From positions 15,701,501 to 15,765,500 of the forward strand of contig JAWUZG010000029.1 of NCBI GenBank assembly GCA_036785705.1: a DNA stretch of 64,000 nt, in the 5' to 3' direction. Made by a program: the position numbers and the translations under genes. Source of the stretch: Acanthornis magna (taxonomy: Eukaryota; Chordata; Aves; Passeriformes; Acanthizidae). Shown here one piece after another: positions 1 to 11,400 of the stretch; position 1 is the first letter of the stretch, and each line of letters begins with the position of its first letter. The notes beneath the pieces were generated by a model. The model was not told where the DNA came from and ran no database searches. It worked only from the letters and a program-made list of their open reading frames with translations.

Positions 1-3000
1 CATCTTGCAGGTATTTCCCAATGCTACTGTAGTACATACTGATAAAAAATAAGAATTCTTTAAAAAAATATTATTTTGTGATAACTTAGAAGTCATGTTT
101 AATTTTAAGCAATTTCTTTGAGATTTTTGCTCTCATTGCCCTGTTAGTTCTTCTACTGTTTCTTTGCCTGCAAATAAAACTGAGAGCATTGCTGCTTTTC
201 TGTCTGGAAAACCTTAGCTATATATGTTCTGGGTGGCAGAGTTGAATTCAACCCCAGCTTCAGTATTTGTCCTAATTTCTTCGTGGTAGCAACAGGGAAA
301 GACTAAGCATTTCAGACAGATCCTGCCAAAGAGATAATGGAGACTTCTGTGGAGATTGTAGTTTTAAGAAAGTTTTTTTCCTTCCTTTTGGAAATGCCAG
401 AAAGAATGAATGAAAACATAAACCTCCTTTCCTCATATAGGAAAGAATTCTTCTTTGTGCAGAAAGTCCATGCTGGTCTGGGGTTTTTTTCTTCATTTTC
501 TTGTCTTCATTGAAGCAGGTCTGAATTGAACATACAGCTTTTGCAAAACAATTTTTCAATGAAGATATGTTAGGAATCATTAAAAGGCTACAGGTTTAGC
601 TAAAAGGGTACTCTGTTCTGACCACTCATTTTGTCTGTGGAAAGCCTGAGGATGATTGCGATGCAGGAATTTAAAATAGAGACTGCTTAACTCTCCTCAC
701 CCTGTGGTTACCCAGATTTGATATTGGTGAAATAATCAGCAAGATAAGTTATTTCAGTATGAGTAAGAAAAGGAAGCTAACCTAGTGTACAGAGGGTGTC
801 AGAAAATGTCTTTTCTCTGCTGGAGCTGAAATTTCATAACTGACAAGTGCTTGATGAGATCTTTCCCCTCCCAAAAGAAATCATTATCAAGTACAGGGTT
901 TTAGACAAGGTAGGGCAATAATCTAATTAAAAATGGGTAATTCCTGCGGAAGGGAGATGGTAAAATCTCAAAAAGGATATGACTATTTTCTGGGGAATAT
1001 AATGAAGCTACGCAAAAAATAGTTTAGAGGTATGATTTCTTTTACATCTTCTTTTCTGCTACAAATCAACAAAAGCCTTGTCTGATACTTTTGGTACTGT
1101 TAAAATTCCTTGGACCTCCCTGTAATGGAGGGAACCTTTTTCTTGTCCTAGAAATGGATTTTTCAAAACTCTGTAGTGGGTCTTGCATCAGTCCACATCT
1201 TTGCATGATCTAATAATAATGGAGAGGGAAAAAATAGCAAGCTTCTATTTTATATGAGGTAATGTTGCCTCTATTCACAGCCCACAAGCTGTGATTTCTT
1301 CATTCTGCTCTAAAGGGCTTTGCAATGAAGCCATTCTTGAAGGCCACAATACTCAGTTTGCTGTTCCTGGGTCACAGTTTCTGCAGTATTTTGGTGGTCA
1401 GGTGAAACTGCAGAATCAGGCTGTACTGCTGTGTTACCTTTAGCACAATAAAGCTGTTCTCTAAAGGTACTTAACAATCTGAGGTGTTGATTTAAGCTTC
1501 CTGATTAGCACTCTGATATAAAACACAACAATTATAAATCTTGTGTAATATTTGAACAGGGACATAAATGCTGGAGCTTCCAGATAACAATACTTGCCTT
1601 TCTGGAGGAAATGGTGCTGTGGTAGAGTAAGCTTTACACATTAAAGAGCATATTTCCAAAAAACTTATTCCAAACTTAACTATATTGTGGTTCATTTTGA
1701 TCTCTGGAATAAAACTGTGAAAATTAATTTATCAGTCTGAGGTGTTAAGTGAAAATGTGCTCATTTCTTTGGGCCGATATATGTAGTTTTCATATAAATG
1801 ATTGTGATTAAAAAGTCATAATTTATCAATAGATGTAAAATGCAGAGATATCTACAATGCTTTCCTTAACACTTTGAGAATACAAAGCAACTGCAGTAAT
1901 TCAGATGCTGAGATACAGAAACTACTGGTGAATTTTGACTTTTTTTAATGAGACTCACTGAAAGTTTTAAATGTCCTCTGTTCTTTCCACAAGTTCATTG
2001 AAAGAAAAATAAAAAACCAACACACAAAACCAAACCAAAAGAAAACCTAACCACCAGTGAAATTTCTAAGGCTATTAATTTCTATTTTTTGTTTACTGAA
2101 GCATATTCCACTGCTTGAGAGTATATACAGTCTAACAGTATATACTGCTTCAGCAGAATTACAAATAATTCCAAAGACAATAATTTTGCTGAGAACCTGC
2201 CTGTATGAACCGACACCTCATGGCACCTTTTGACAATTTTAACCCTTCTGAGTTAAGTTTAGCCTAACGGTACCACATCAAAATTTACTTGGATAGCTGT
2301 TGAAAGCATATTTTAGAAGGCTTCCCTTCCTGCTACAGCTCCTGGTGCCGGGTGATCCTAGGGTGAAACTCCTTGTCTAAATTTATCCATGTCCAGGTCA
2401 TTGACATTTGCTCTTTCACAAACATTATCATTTAGCTTCAATGGCTCTTTCCCCTTCCTTTCACACAGAAAGGTCTGTCTGACTTTTATACCCTTTCAGA
2501 AAGGAAAGCTGTGAATTGATGGTTCCAAAAACCAGAAAGAACCCTTTCTCATATGAATTATGGGGTAGTTACAGACAATACAAACTAATACAATTAGTAA
2601 GTCCTGTGGGAAGACAAGATAGATGTTCTTCTGCCTTGTGCATCATCCACAAAAAAACAAACATCCCCCTCTCCAAAAACCCCAAAGCCACATTACCAGT
2701 TTAATTGCAATTTCCGAATTATGACTGCTGTTAGTGACATGTAGATGGAGAGACATCTCAGCAAGATTTTTTTTGATGTCAAGTTGAACATGATGTTTTG
2801 ACACCTGGGAAATCAAGTTACGACTTACAAACTGAGCAAATGTAATGTGTAAGTCACGGAAAGAGAATAAACACAGGTGACTGAAATGTCATTTTCCTGA
2901 ATAATTTTTATGGCCAGGGCCACATTTACATGCAAAGTAAAGGTTCAGTCCAATGATTAACCCAGGAACAAGATGCTGCTGGTATATTAATTGACCTAAT

Positions 3001-4759
3001 AAAGTATTCTACCTTAGGCGGCCTTTGTCTACATCCATTACATTGCAGAGCAGCCAGTCAGTCAGAGTAGTTATAATTCACACACACAAAAACTGTGTTA
3101 AAATAATGGATGTGATGTGTCAGCCTATATAGACTGCCAAAATGGAGCCAAGAAATCCACCCCTAAGTCAACAATACTTTGAAATGAAGGGGGCAAGATT
3201 TAATCAACCCATTCTTAATTCATTTTGGTTTACCTGCATCACAGTAATGAATGTTACAAAAGCAAATTATGCTTCCTCAGTTGCTTCGGGATGATAATTA
3301 AAGTGCCATAAGTTCCCTTTTCAAGAGGTTCTTCTCTAGTTGATGAGTTATTTTATTAATATTAGTTTAAATATTATTTTCATGAATCCTGTGTCATGAA
3401 TTTTTAGGGTAAGTGCAACCCTTTTTAGGGTTAAGCAAAACTCCAAATCACTTATATTAAGTGTCCTTGAAAATCTTGAGCTCTTCATATGGAATTCATT
3501 AGGTAAGTAGTGACATATATGCCTTTTCTGTTAAAGTATTCTGATTTGATTGGACTGCTGGTATACCTGAAAGCTATCTGATATATGCTTAAGAGCACAG
3601 CAAAACCCATCTCCCTATTTGCTCTTAAACTTCAGGGAGGTAAAGTTTGCCATCTTGGAGTGGAGAAAATGTAATGATGCCCACAATGTTTAAAATGCAA
3701 TCAGGAATCCCAAGGCAAACTGGCTAAATAGAACATGGAAAGCTTTAGAAGAATATAACCTAGAAGAGTAGCTAGGGTGAAAATGTTAGCTTTCCCTCTT
3801 CAGCATATAAAATGGTGAAATGTTTTCCAAATTAATGTGGTTTCTAAATTATAATGCTACACCTGAGCCTAATAAACATAAGATAGGTCTCTATTCTCTT
3901 CCACTCTTTCACGGATATGAGGGTAGTCTGTCAGAAAAACATGACACATCACTAAAGCAAAAGTGAAAACACTTCTACTTAACTGTGCAACTTAATCTTT
4001 AGTAGCTAGACCTAGAAAGCATGTCTGGCTTCCCTGAAGGAGGAAGATTAAAAGAAGTCGTTTTCTTATTTAAATTAGCACACCGTTTTTACTTTCTGAT
4101 TTGAAGTTTCACAAATATCTTTGTGAATTATGTGAACTGTCAGGAGGTCCTCATGGGAAAATCTGTTGCCCTCAAATATATTGCTAAAATACAATATCTG
4201 GTTTTGATTTGGTCTTTAGAAGCTCGTAACACTCGGTAGTTTAGTCTAAAAGTGCATCCTTCACATTCCCGTCTCCAGGGGTTACTCCAAATATTTTAGA
4301 CTAGCCACAAATTTTCAGCATCTCCCTGTGCTGGGCTCTGAAAATGCAAATATCTAACTTGTTTTTAATGCAGCAGAATAACTAGCATGTGCAGGATGTA
4401 TTGTTTCTCTGTTTCACAATTAGACTTTTAAATGTTGTTCTGGTTGGGAGTTAATGCTTATGAACTAAGGATTCATCTATTCCTAGTTACACCTGCTCCC
4501 TCATCTCATGACAAAAAGCTTAATGCTGTATTATGATTTTTTCCTTCTCATCTGAGAAACATAATAACCTCCAATCTCTTGCTTCCAACATGGTTATAAA
4601 TTTCCTAGCTTATAGTCCACATTGCCAGGGACATTCATTAAGTCCGTGTGTTAAACATCAAGTGAGACTGAACAGCTCTGAGAGCTGATCTACAGTTTGG
4701 AGCTTGATTCATATTTTATGTTGAAGGAATAATTTTATTGTGGAAATCTTCCAGATCAA
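1..4759. other. AT-rich non-coding stretch, no gene recognised
   Basis: No reading frame here looks like a protein. The longest open frames are 60-100 codons, lie on either strand and have no family motif. Small items seen are an A/C-rich patch near 2005-2045 and an inverted repeat at 2120-2145 (AGTATATAC, a short loop, then GTATATACT). The part around 2990-3070 has mixed composition without simple repeats and could be conserved non-coding DNA, but that cannot be judged from one sequence. Confidence 0.6.
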
Positions 4760-5341
4760 AAGCGATGTGGTCAGCAGGTCAACGGAGATGATTTTCCCTC
4801 TCTACCTCTGCTCTGGTGAGACCCCATCAGGAGTGCTGTATCCAGCTCTGGGGACCCCAAGCATGAGAAGGACATTGAGGCTGGTGGTATGAGTCCAGAG
4901 GACTCAAAAAGATGATCAGAGGGATGAAACAACCTTCCTATGAAGACAGGCTCACTTGGTGTTGTTTGGCCTGGAGAAGAGAAGGCTCTGGAGAGACCTT
5001 ACAACACCTTCCAGTACCTAAAGAGGGCTTCCTGGAAAGCCAAAGAGGGGCTTTTCACAAGGGCATGTAGTGACAGAACAAGGGGAAAAGTCTTTAAACT
5101 GGCAGAGGTTGGGTTTAGATTAGATATCAAGAAAAATTTTTTACTGTGAGGGTGGTGAGGCACTGGCACAGGTTGCCCAGAGAAGCTGTGGATGCCCCAT
5201 CCCTAGCATGGGCCATCAAGGCCAGGCTGGATGGGGCTTTGAGCAGCCTGGTCTAGTGGGTGGCATCTTTGCGCATGGCAGGGGTTAGAACTAGACAATC
5301 TCTAAGGTCTCTGCAACCCAAACCATTCTATGGTTCCATGG
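4760..5341 (+). mobile_element. CR1 LINE, 5'-truncated 3' end
   Basis: This is the 3' portion of a chicken-repeat-1 (CR1) non-LTR retrotransposon in forward orientation. It carries the usual landmarks in order: GTGAGACCCCATCAGGAGT near 4815, the GGCCTGGAGAAGAGAAGGCT block near 4968, TTACTGTGAGGGTGGTGAGG near 5140, GTTGCCCAGAGAAG near 5170, and the terminal CAACCCAAACCATTCTATGG near 5317-5337. Heavy 5' truncation and loss of coding capacity are normal for CR1, which inserts by target-primed reverse transcription and has no poly(A) tail. The open frame at 4940-5149 is only a shadow of the element. The left boundary is approximate, and the subfamily cannot be named by eye. Confidence 0.93.
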
Positions 5342-6137
5342 TCTGCATGGCTCCTCCTCTTCTGAGGTTTTCAAAAGATCATCTGCCTCAGAAAACCTCT
5401 GACTGGCAAGTGTCATATTTCAGCACAACAGTAGCACAAGCTTACTACTGGTTCAGGTCCATTTTTGTTCTGAGACCAAGGAGAGGAACAAGGCCATTTA
5501 ACTTTTCTCTCCACCCAGAAGATACCCACACTATTGAAAGCAGCTTGGTGAGAGGAGGTGTCAAAATGTCCAGTGAGTTACCAGTTCAGACATTCCATTA
5601 TGATTGTCACATAATCATAGCTAGGACAGAATGATTGTGATTCTTTTCTATTACAATGTAAGCAAACAAGATAATCAGTGATGCATGGATTCAATTATTT
5701 AAGGAATAATCACTTATAGTTAATATCACTCTCCAGAACTGCAAAAACTTGGTCAGTTATTAAATAACCTGACCTGAATGTTGTGATTTCAAACTGGGCA
5801 CCTTGACTAAATTAAATAATTTTTAAAACATTTATATATTTTTCAGAATTTGAACAGTTTCTAGAAAATAAACTCCAATGAGAAAGTGCATCCTATGTGC
5901 TAAATAATAGGTTTTGGGGTTTGTAACAATTTTTTCTGAAATACTCAAGAAACTAATACCAAGCAATTGCATTTGGAATTTCTCTGTGCTTTCTTCCTTT
6001 GCAAGTGTGTAAAATGGCACTTATGTTTTAATCCAAAAACTTAGTGCATATTCATATTCCTTTTTGGATCTAATAGAAAGTTTTGATCAATCTTTTTTAA
6101 TTTAAAAATGTAAATTGCCTTCGTATTTACATTCCGC
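5342..6137. other. Non-coding stretch, nothing recognised
   Basis: AT-rich sequence between the CR1 3' end and an A-rich tract. An open frame running on from the CR1 to about 5634 crosses the end of the element, so it is not a gene. No repeat or RNA gene was seen. Confidence 0.55.
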
Positions 6138-6266
6138 ATGGCAAAAAAAACCCCAAAACGAAAAACAAACAAAAACAAAAACAAAAAAAACAAAAAAAAC
6201 CCCAACCAAACAAAAACACAAACAAAAAACCAAAAAAAACCTCCAAACAAGCAAACAGAAAAAACC
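6138..6266 (+). repeat. A-rich low-complexity tract with interspersed C
   Basis: About 130 bases made almost only of A and C on the plus strand, in runs such as CAAAAACAAAAAC. The overlapping open frames here (Lys/Asn/Thr/Gln-rich on plus, Phe/Leu/Val-rich on minus) are artefacts of this composition. Confidence 0.9.
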
Positions 6267-6942
6267 TATATCAAAACTTGCTCAACAATGTCTTTATACT
6301 TTTATTGTCCCAGGAACATTGGGTATTAGGGAATGAGGCACTAAAAGGTTGAGAGCTGAGCTGAATTCATTGCTTCTCTAGTATAATGGGTCAGTCATAA
6401 TTAGATTTATAAGCCATGAATGTTCATGAAATTTCATCAGGATGAAAGTCAGAGAGATGGAAGGAAAGGAAGAGCAATCATCTTCCTAACAGGGCATCAC
6501 ACTCTCTAGGGCTACAAGGAGGTACAGCCCTCTGAATTCTGTTACTTCCCTCATTCTGCGGTCTTCTGATCTTTTTATTTGATATTTGAATTTCATTACC
6601 CCCAGCGGCCTTGGCTGTGTTCTCTGTATAAACATGAGTTAGCCCTAGATCCGTGTGACAGCATTTTTGTTTGGATTGTGGATGAATTCTGCTGTTTGTT
6701 TTTGTGGTGAAGCTTATTAAAGAAAATTTTTCCACAAGGTACTTGATAGAATTATAGCACTTTGACATTACTGGGTTTCTGCCATCATATATCATACTGT
6801 AGAGCTCCAAACTTCACATAGAAAAATAGAGAACATTTATTTAGCCACTCCTAAAGACAATTCTGCTTCCATGGACAGCTGCACCAATCTTAAATTTGCT
6901 GACACCAAACCATGGTTGATTCTGTGCTCACCCTTTCCTTCC
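6267..6942. other. Non-coding stretch before the first solo LTR
   Basis: No motif-bearing reading frame was seen. It ends at the 5-bp target-site copy of the LTR that starts at 6948. Confidence 0.55.
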
Positions 6943-6947
6943 CTTAC
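6943..6947 (+). repeat. Target-site duplication, left copy (CTTAC)
   Basis: CTTAC directly precedes the TG that opens the LTR at 6948. It is repeated exactly at 7595-7599, right after the closing CA. Confidence 0.85.
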
Positions 6948-7594
6948 TGTCCTAGGTTACATGGAAGGTGTAACCAAAAGTATGTATTCTATTACCACCT
7001 CCATAAGCTGTTAAAAACAGGTGGGGCAGTGTTCTTTATCTTCAGCATGACCCAGCCCTGATCGAGGGGCTATCTCTGCTAATGGGTCATCAAGGGCTCC
7101 AGGAGTGACTCATAAGATTACATCAGCCCATTGTGAGATGCCCCACCCAGAGGGGAGGAACTGAACATGCTTACCTGCATATAAGAGAGAGACTCTGGAA
7201 CACTGGATTACCTTTTGACTGGATCCCCAGCGGAGAAGAGCTCAAGAGCCACCACTGGACCTCCAGAGACTGACGAGATCTTTCTACAAGATCACCACTT
7301 CAACAAGACTACATCCATCACTCCAACGGCCCTGCAGCCACCATTTTAACTGGACTGCCAGCACCACCCTAACAGGGTGCAGGTTGTATTCTGACTTTGT
7401 CTATCTAAACCATTGTTTCTATACTATTGCCTTGCTCTAAATATTAGTGTAGAACTGTTATTCATTCACCCATTTTTTTGTCTGTAAGCCCTTGATTCCA
7501 GTTATAATAATTTGGAATGAAGGGGGTCACATTATCCATTCTAAGGGAGGCTCCCACCTTCCTTAGCAAGACACCTGTCTTTTAAACCAAGACA
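6948..7594 (+). mobile_element. Solo LTR, copy A (ERVL-like by 5-bp TSD)
   Basis: A 647-bp element that opens with TGTCC, closes with GACA and is flanked by an exact 5-bp duplication (CTTAC). This is the structure of a retroviral LTR left after recombination between the two LTRs of a provirus. A TATA-like TATAAG lies at 7180-7185. A perfect 6-bp stem with a 3-base loop (CACCCT-AAC-AGGGTG) is at 7365-7379. A second copy at 50283-50922 is about 90% identical by eye over most of its length. A 5-bp TSD is typical of class III (ERVL-like) elements; some class I elements also give 5 bp, so the class is inferred. No internal gag, pol or env sequence is present. The family name is unknown to me. Confidence 0.9.
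7180..7185 (+). promoter_or_regulatory. TATA-like box of LTR copy A
   Basis: TATAAG in the sequence CTGCATATAAGAGAG. The same box is kept at 50522-50527 in copy B, as expected for the U3 promoter of an LTR. Present activity is unknown. Confidence 0.55.
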
Positions 7595-7599
7595 CTTAC
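7595..7599 (+). repeat. Target-site duplication, right copy (CTTAC)
   Basis: Exact match to 6943-6947. It fixes the right end of the LTR at 7594. Confidence 0.85.
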
Positions 7600-8387
7600 C
7601 AATGCTCTTATCATTCTCATTCCCTGTTTTCCTAACTCTGTGCCATCCCCTTTCCACTTCTAGAGCTCATTAGATCTACTGTGAGCCACTTTGACTCACT
7701 GTTGTAACAGAAAAGGTTCAGTCTCTTTTTTCCCCCTGGAGATAATGAGTTAAAGAGGTTGTCAAGGAGAATAAAGTGAACACCAGCATGGAGAACATGT
7801 GGGAGTGAGAAAGGGGTAAAGGACACCCCCTTTTGGCACTGGTTATCTGTTCATTCTCACCATCTTTCAGGACACCATGCCCCAGAAGATGGTCAGGAAA
7901 CTCTAGTATCACTTTTGATGTTTGCAAATTACTAAATAACTGTTTTGGATTATTGAGATCCTCTTCCATGCTATGGTTTCCCTGGCAGCAAAATCAGTCG
8001 AACCTGCTCGTGCCTTCAGCACTCATTCCCCCGACATTGCCTGCCATAATATACTATGCCTTTCACTGCTGCCATTTCTCTTATTTGTACAGCGGAATTG
8101 CAACCAAGTTAGCAACAGAAAAAATGTAGGATAAAAAAGTAGGGGTTTTATCAATTGTTTTGTTTTTTTGGTTTTTTTAAAATTTTGATCAAGCCTGTAA
8201 ACACTTTGCTAAACTCTTGGAAATGTAGTGCCTCACCAAAAAGCCAGAGGCCAGCAAGAATGCAGTAATCAAGAAAGAAAATGCAAATGTTCATTTAGGC
8301 AAGCTCACAAGTATGTTGGAAGAGAAAATGAAATCTAATCCCAGAAAGCAAGGGAGATTGATTTGTCTCAATTTCTTCCAGCCTAGC
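7600..8387. other. Non-coding stretch, nothing recognised
   Basis: Mixed composition. Open frames of 64-98 codons overlap each other on both strands and show no motif. Confidence 0.55.
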
Positions 8388-8399
8388 CTCTCTCTCTCT

Positions 8400-8439
<40 letters not shown>
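8388..8439 (+). repeat. CT microsatellite followed by poly(A)39
   Basis: A short CT run (8388-8400) directly followed by 39 A residues (8401-8439). Bird CR1 elements do not leave poly(A) tails and no gene-like sequence lies upstream, so this is better read as a simple repeat than as the tail of a processed pseudogene. The A count may be imprecise because of sequencing slippage. Confidence 0.95.
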
Positions 8440-8440
<1 letters not shown>

Positions 8441-11400
8441 CCACACCAAACAGGGAGAAATCATGCTATTTCATTGCCATATTTGTTATAAATCCTTCAG
8501 TGAGATTCATTTTACAAGAGGAAGGAAACAGGAGGAGTAACTTAAGAAAAGACAAATTGGGAGATTAGGTATAATTTATATTTCAGCAGAGGAGGAAAAA
8601 GGAGATTGCAGTGATGGTTCCGAAGAAACTAGAAGATATTTCAAGTACAAAAAAAAAGCAATTTGAGTCAACAGTGTTTGCTAACCTAACCTGGAGAAAG
8701 AAAATCTGGATTATTCTAAAAGTCTTTAACAACTAAAATCCTACTTTGTTCATAATTCGCATATCTAAGTGTACTCTGCAAATGCCTGCTATGTACTGAT
8801 GCAGTGTGTTACATTCATCTAGAAGATTTTGAACTCGAAGCTGCTTGGTCAAGGAAGTAGACTTCATAGTACACAAAATCCTTTCTCAAGCAAACATATA
8901 TCTTAAAAAAATAATTAAAATACAAGTGAGACTTTTCTTTAGGCAACTTTCCCCAAACTGTCTTAGAGTCATAAGAAGCAAATATACTATGCCATATATC
9001 ACTGCCAGTGCAATTCAGAATGAGCTGTAATTCTGTATTGGCAGCAGTGGTAAATTGGCTACAGTCTACTGAAGCTTTCTATTTCTTCCTATATAACTTC
9101 TGGCTATCTTAGGGCACAGCTTTGTTGGAACCACAGATAGGATTCAACGTTTATATTCAGCTTCTTCAGTTTTTAGATTATTTCATATAAAATATCATTT
9201 TGAATGCATTCTAAATACTGATATGCCTGAACCTGGGGAATCTGAGTCCAGACTTAGGTGTGATTATGTACTATACGTCATTAGATTGAATTCAGCTGGC
9301 TGAGGCAACTGCCAGACCAAATCAAAGGAGAATAACCTCCAAGACATGCCTGCAATGCTGTACCAGTAATGAGGAAGGAGGGATAGGTAGCAGTGGACAG
9401 TGACAAGAACTTCTGCTAAAGATGGTAAAAGAATGTTATTACTCAGTCAGAGCCTGTAGGACTACATTTCTAAAACTGCCAGTAAGATTTAGCTCCTTAT
9501 TGTGGGCAGAGGTAACAGGCCAACAAGAACAGCAGGGATATAAATTTTTCTACGACACCTAATTAAGGTTGGGCTTTAAGCTTTGGCAATGATCCCACAG
9601 AAGGAAACACCCCAAAACCAGCGCAATCCTGCACTACCAGCTGCCCTAACCAAGCCCATGTCCCTCGAAGGTGCCACTTGGGTTTGCCTGGGAATGAAGT
9701 GAAGTCACTGAAGTTATTACTGTCAGTGACTGTCATCCTGTCTCCAGACTTCCTATCAGGTGGTTTTTCTGCTAGGGTCTGAATGCTGGTGGTGCCCAGA
9801 AGTGAATTCAGCCCAGGAACTGAAAAGTTCAAGAGCAGTAAACTGCAAAGAAGTTTGTTTATCTTCTCCAAATTTATGGAAGCATTAGCCATTCCTGCTG
9901 GGTTCTGGATTTTAATTCCCAGGACTCTGGAGGAAAACTGTATCCCTGCTTCAATTCCATTTGTCTCTAGATAGATAAAAACAGGTGAATTTGTCCCTAA
10001 ATATTTTGCACATTCACTTTAAAGCCATAAATGACCCCTCTGGCACACAGAATAGGTAGAAAACATACTCTGTTCTCCTTTCTTTTCCTCCTACACTTCT
10101 GTTCTTCTCATCTTCATTTTTTCTTCAGTCTCATTTATTATTTTCCATACTATTAAGCTGTAAGTAGTTGAAGGAATGACAATGATATAAGGCTGCTTCT
10201 TGCTGTATCCTCAATCCTTTACATGGGTGGATGGGTCCCTGTAATTGCAGCTAGTTTTAATCAATTCCTCTCAAATACATACTAGTTGTCCTTTTTTTCC
10301 CCAAGTATTCTGAATTTTAAGAGTACCTATTACTTATTTAAAATTAATACAAGCTTTGAATGCACACAAGTCCATGTATCTTTTCATTTTTAATTTGAAT
10401 CTTTTCTCCCTAGAGGAGTCTAAAATTCTTTATGAATTTATCAGTGTTGACTAAGGAAAAAAAATCAACAAACAAATGCCCTTATATATCCTAGATTATC
10501 CTCTAGGGAAAACTGTTGAGAGTTTACACTTGAAAAACAGTGTTTCTCATTAAGTTGTTTTCAATTGTAAGAAATGTTCCACCATTCACTGAAGGTCTAA
10601 TTTAATGCCCACTGAATGCCAAAGAAATAATCTCATTTATTTCAGTAGGCACTAAAGCAGGCTGCTCTTGCAAATCATTTTGATTCACTTAGTAGCATTC
10701 CTCAAATCCAGAAATGGGTTGAGCATCAGAATCCACAGAAGTAGGGTGAGGATGAGTTCTGTTGCACAGGTGGAAACAATCTTGTGATCATTAGGCAGAA
10801 GTGACTTGTGATTTTTTTGTAAGGATAGTTCAGGTAACTGCAACAGAGTGAAACCAATGAGCAGACAGTCAATGTACAGGTGGGTCAGCAAATACAGTAG
10901 AAAAGGTGGAGTTAGAATTTGCTTATGTTTTATAGAAAAAATTAAACCTTTTCCTGTGATTGGTAAGTTTGTTTCTCTCAGTGCCAGTGAGTTTGCTAGA
11001 GTAGGTTTTTTGCTGGTCAGTCATAAATTGTACAAAGCTCTACCAGCTGAATAGGTGAGGAAGATCCTTGATCACACTTTTCAGTGATGAGACTAATTAG
11101 GAAGAATAAATTTAACCAAAGCTAAAGCTTACAAACCAACCAACCCGTGACCAAAGAATAAGAGTTGGAGATTAGGGAGCATTTATCCATTTTTTAAAAG
11201 CAAAAAATTTAAAAAACCCAAACAAACCAGCAGCTGTTGTGACTGAAATAATGGAGTAAAGATACAGAAATTGGATACAGGCATCCCAAAAGACGTATTC
11301 TTCTTCACTGATCATGTGGTTGAAGCTACTCTTTTGTGTGGTGTCATGTAGAAGAATTGAAAGAAATTACATTTTAGGGCTAGAGCTGCAAGCAAGGGTG

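Noticed and set aside
4940..5149. 69-codon frame as a small gene
   Set aside because: It lies wholly inside CR1 3' sequence and matches that repeat.
6041..6336. Open frames on both strands across the A/C-rich tract
   Set aside because: Products are Lys/Asn/Thr/Gln-rich on one strand and Phe/Leu/Val-rich on the other, as any A/C low-complexity tract gives.
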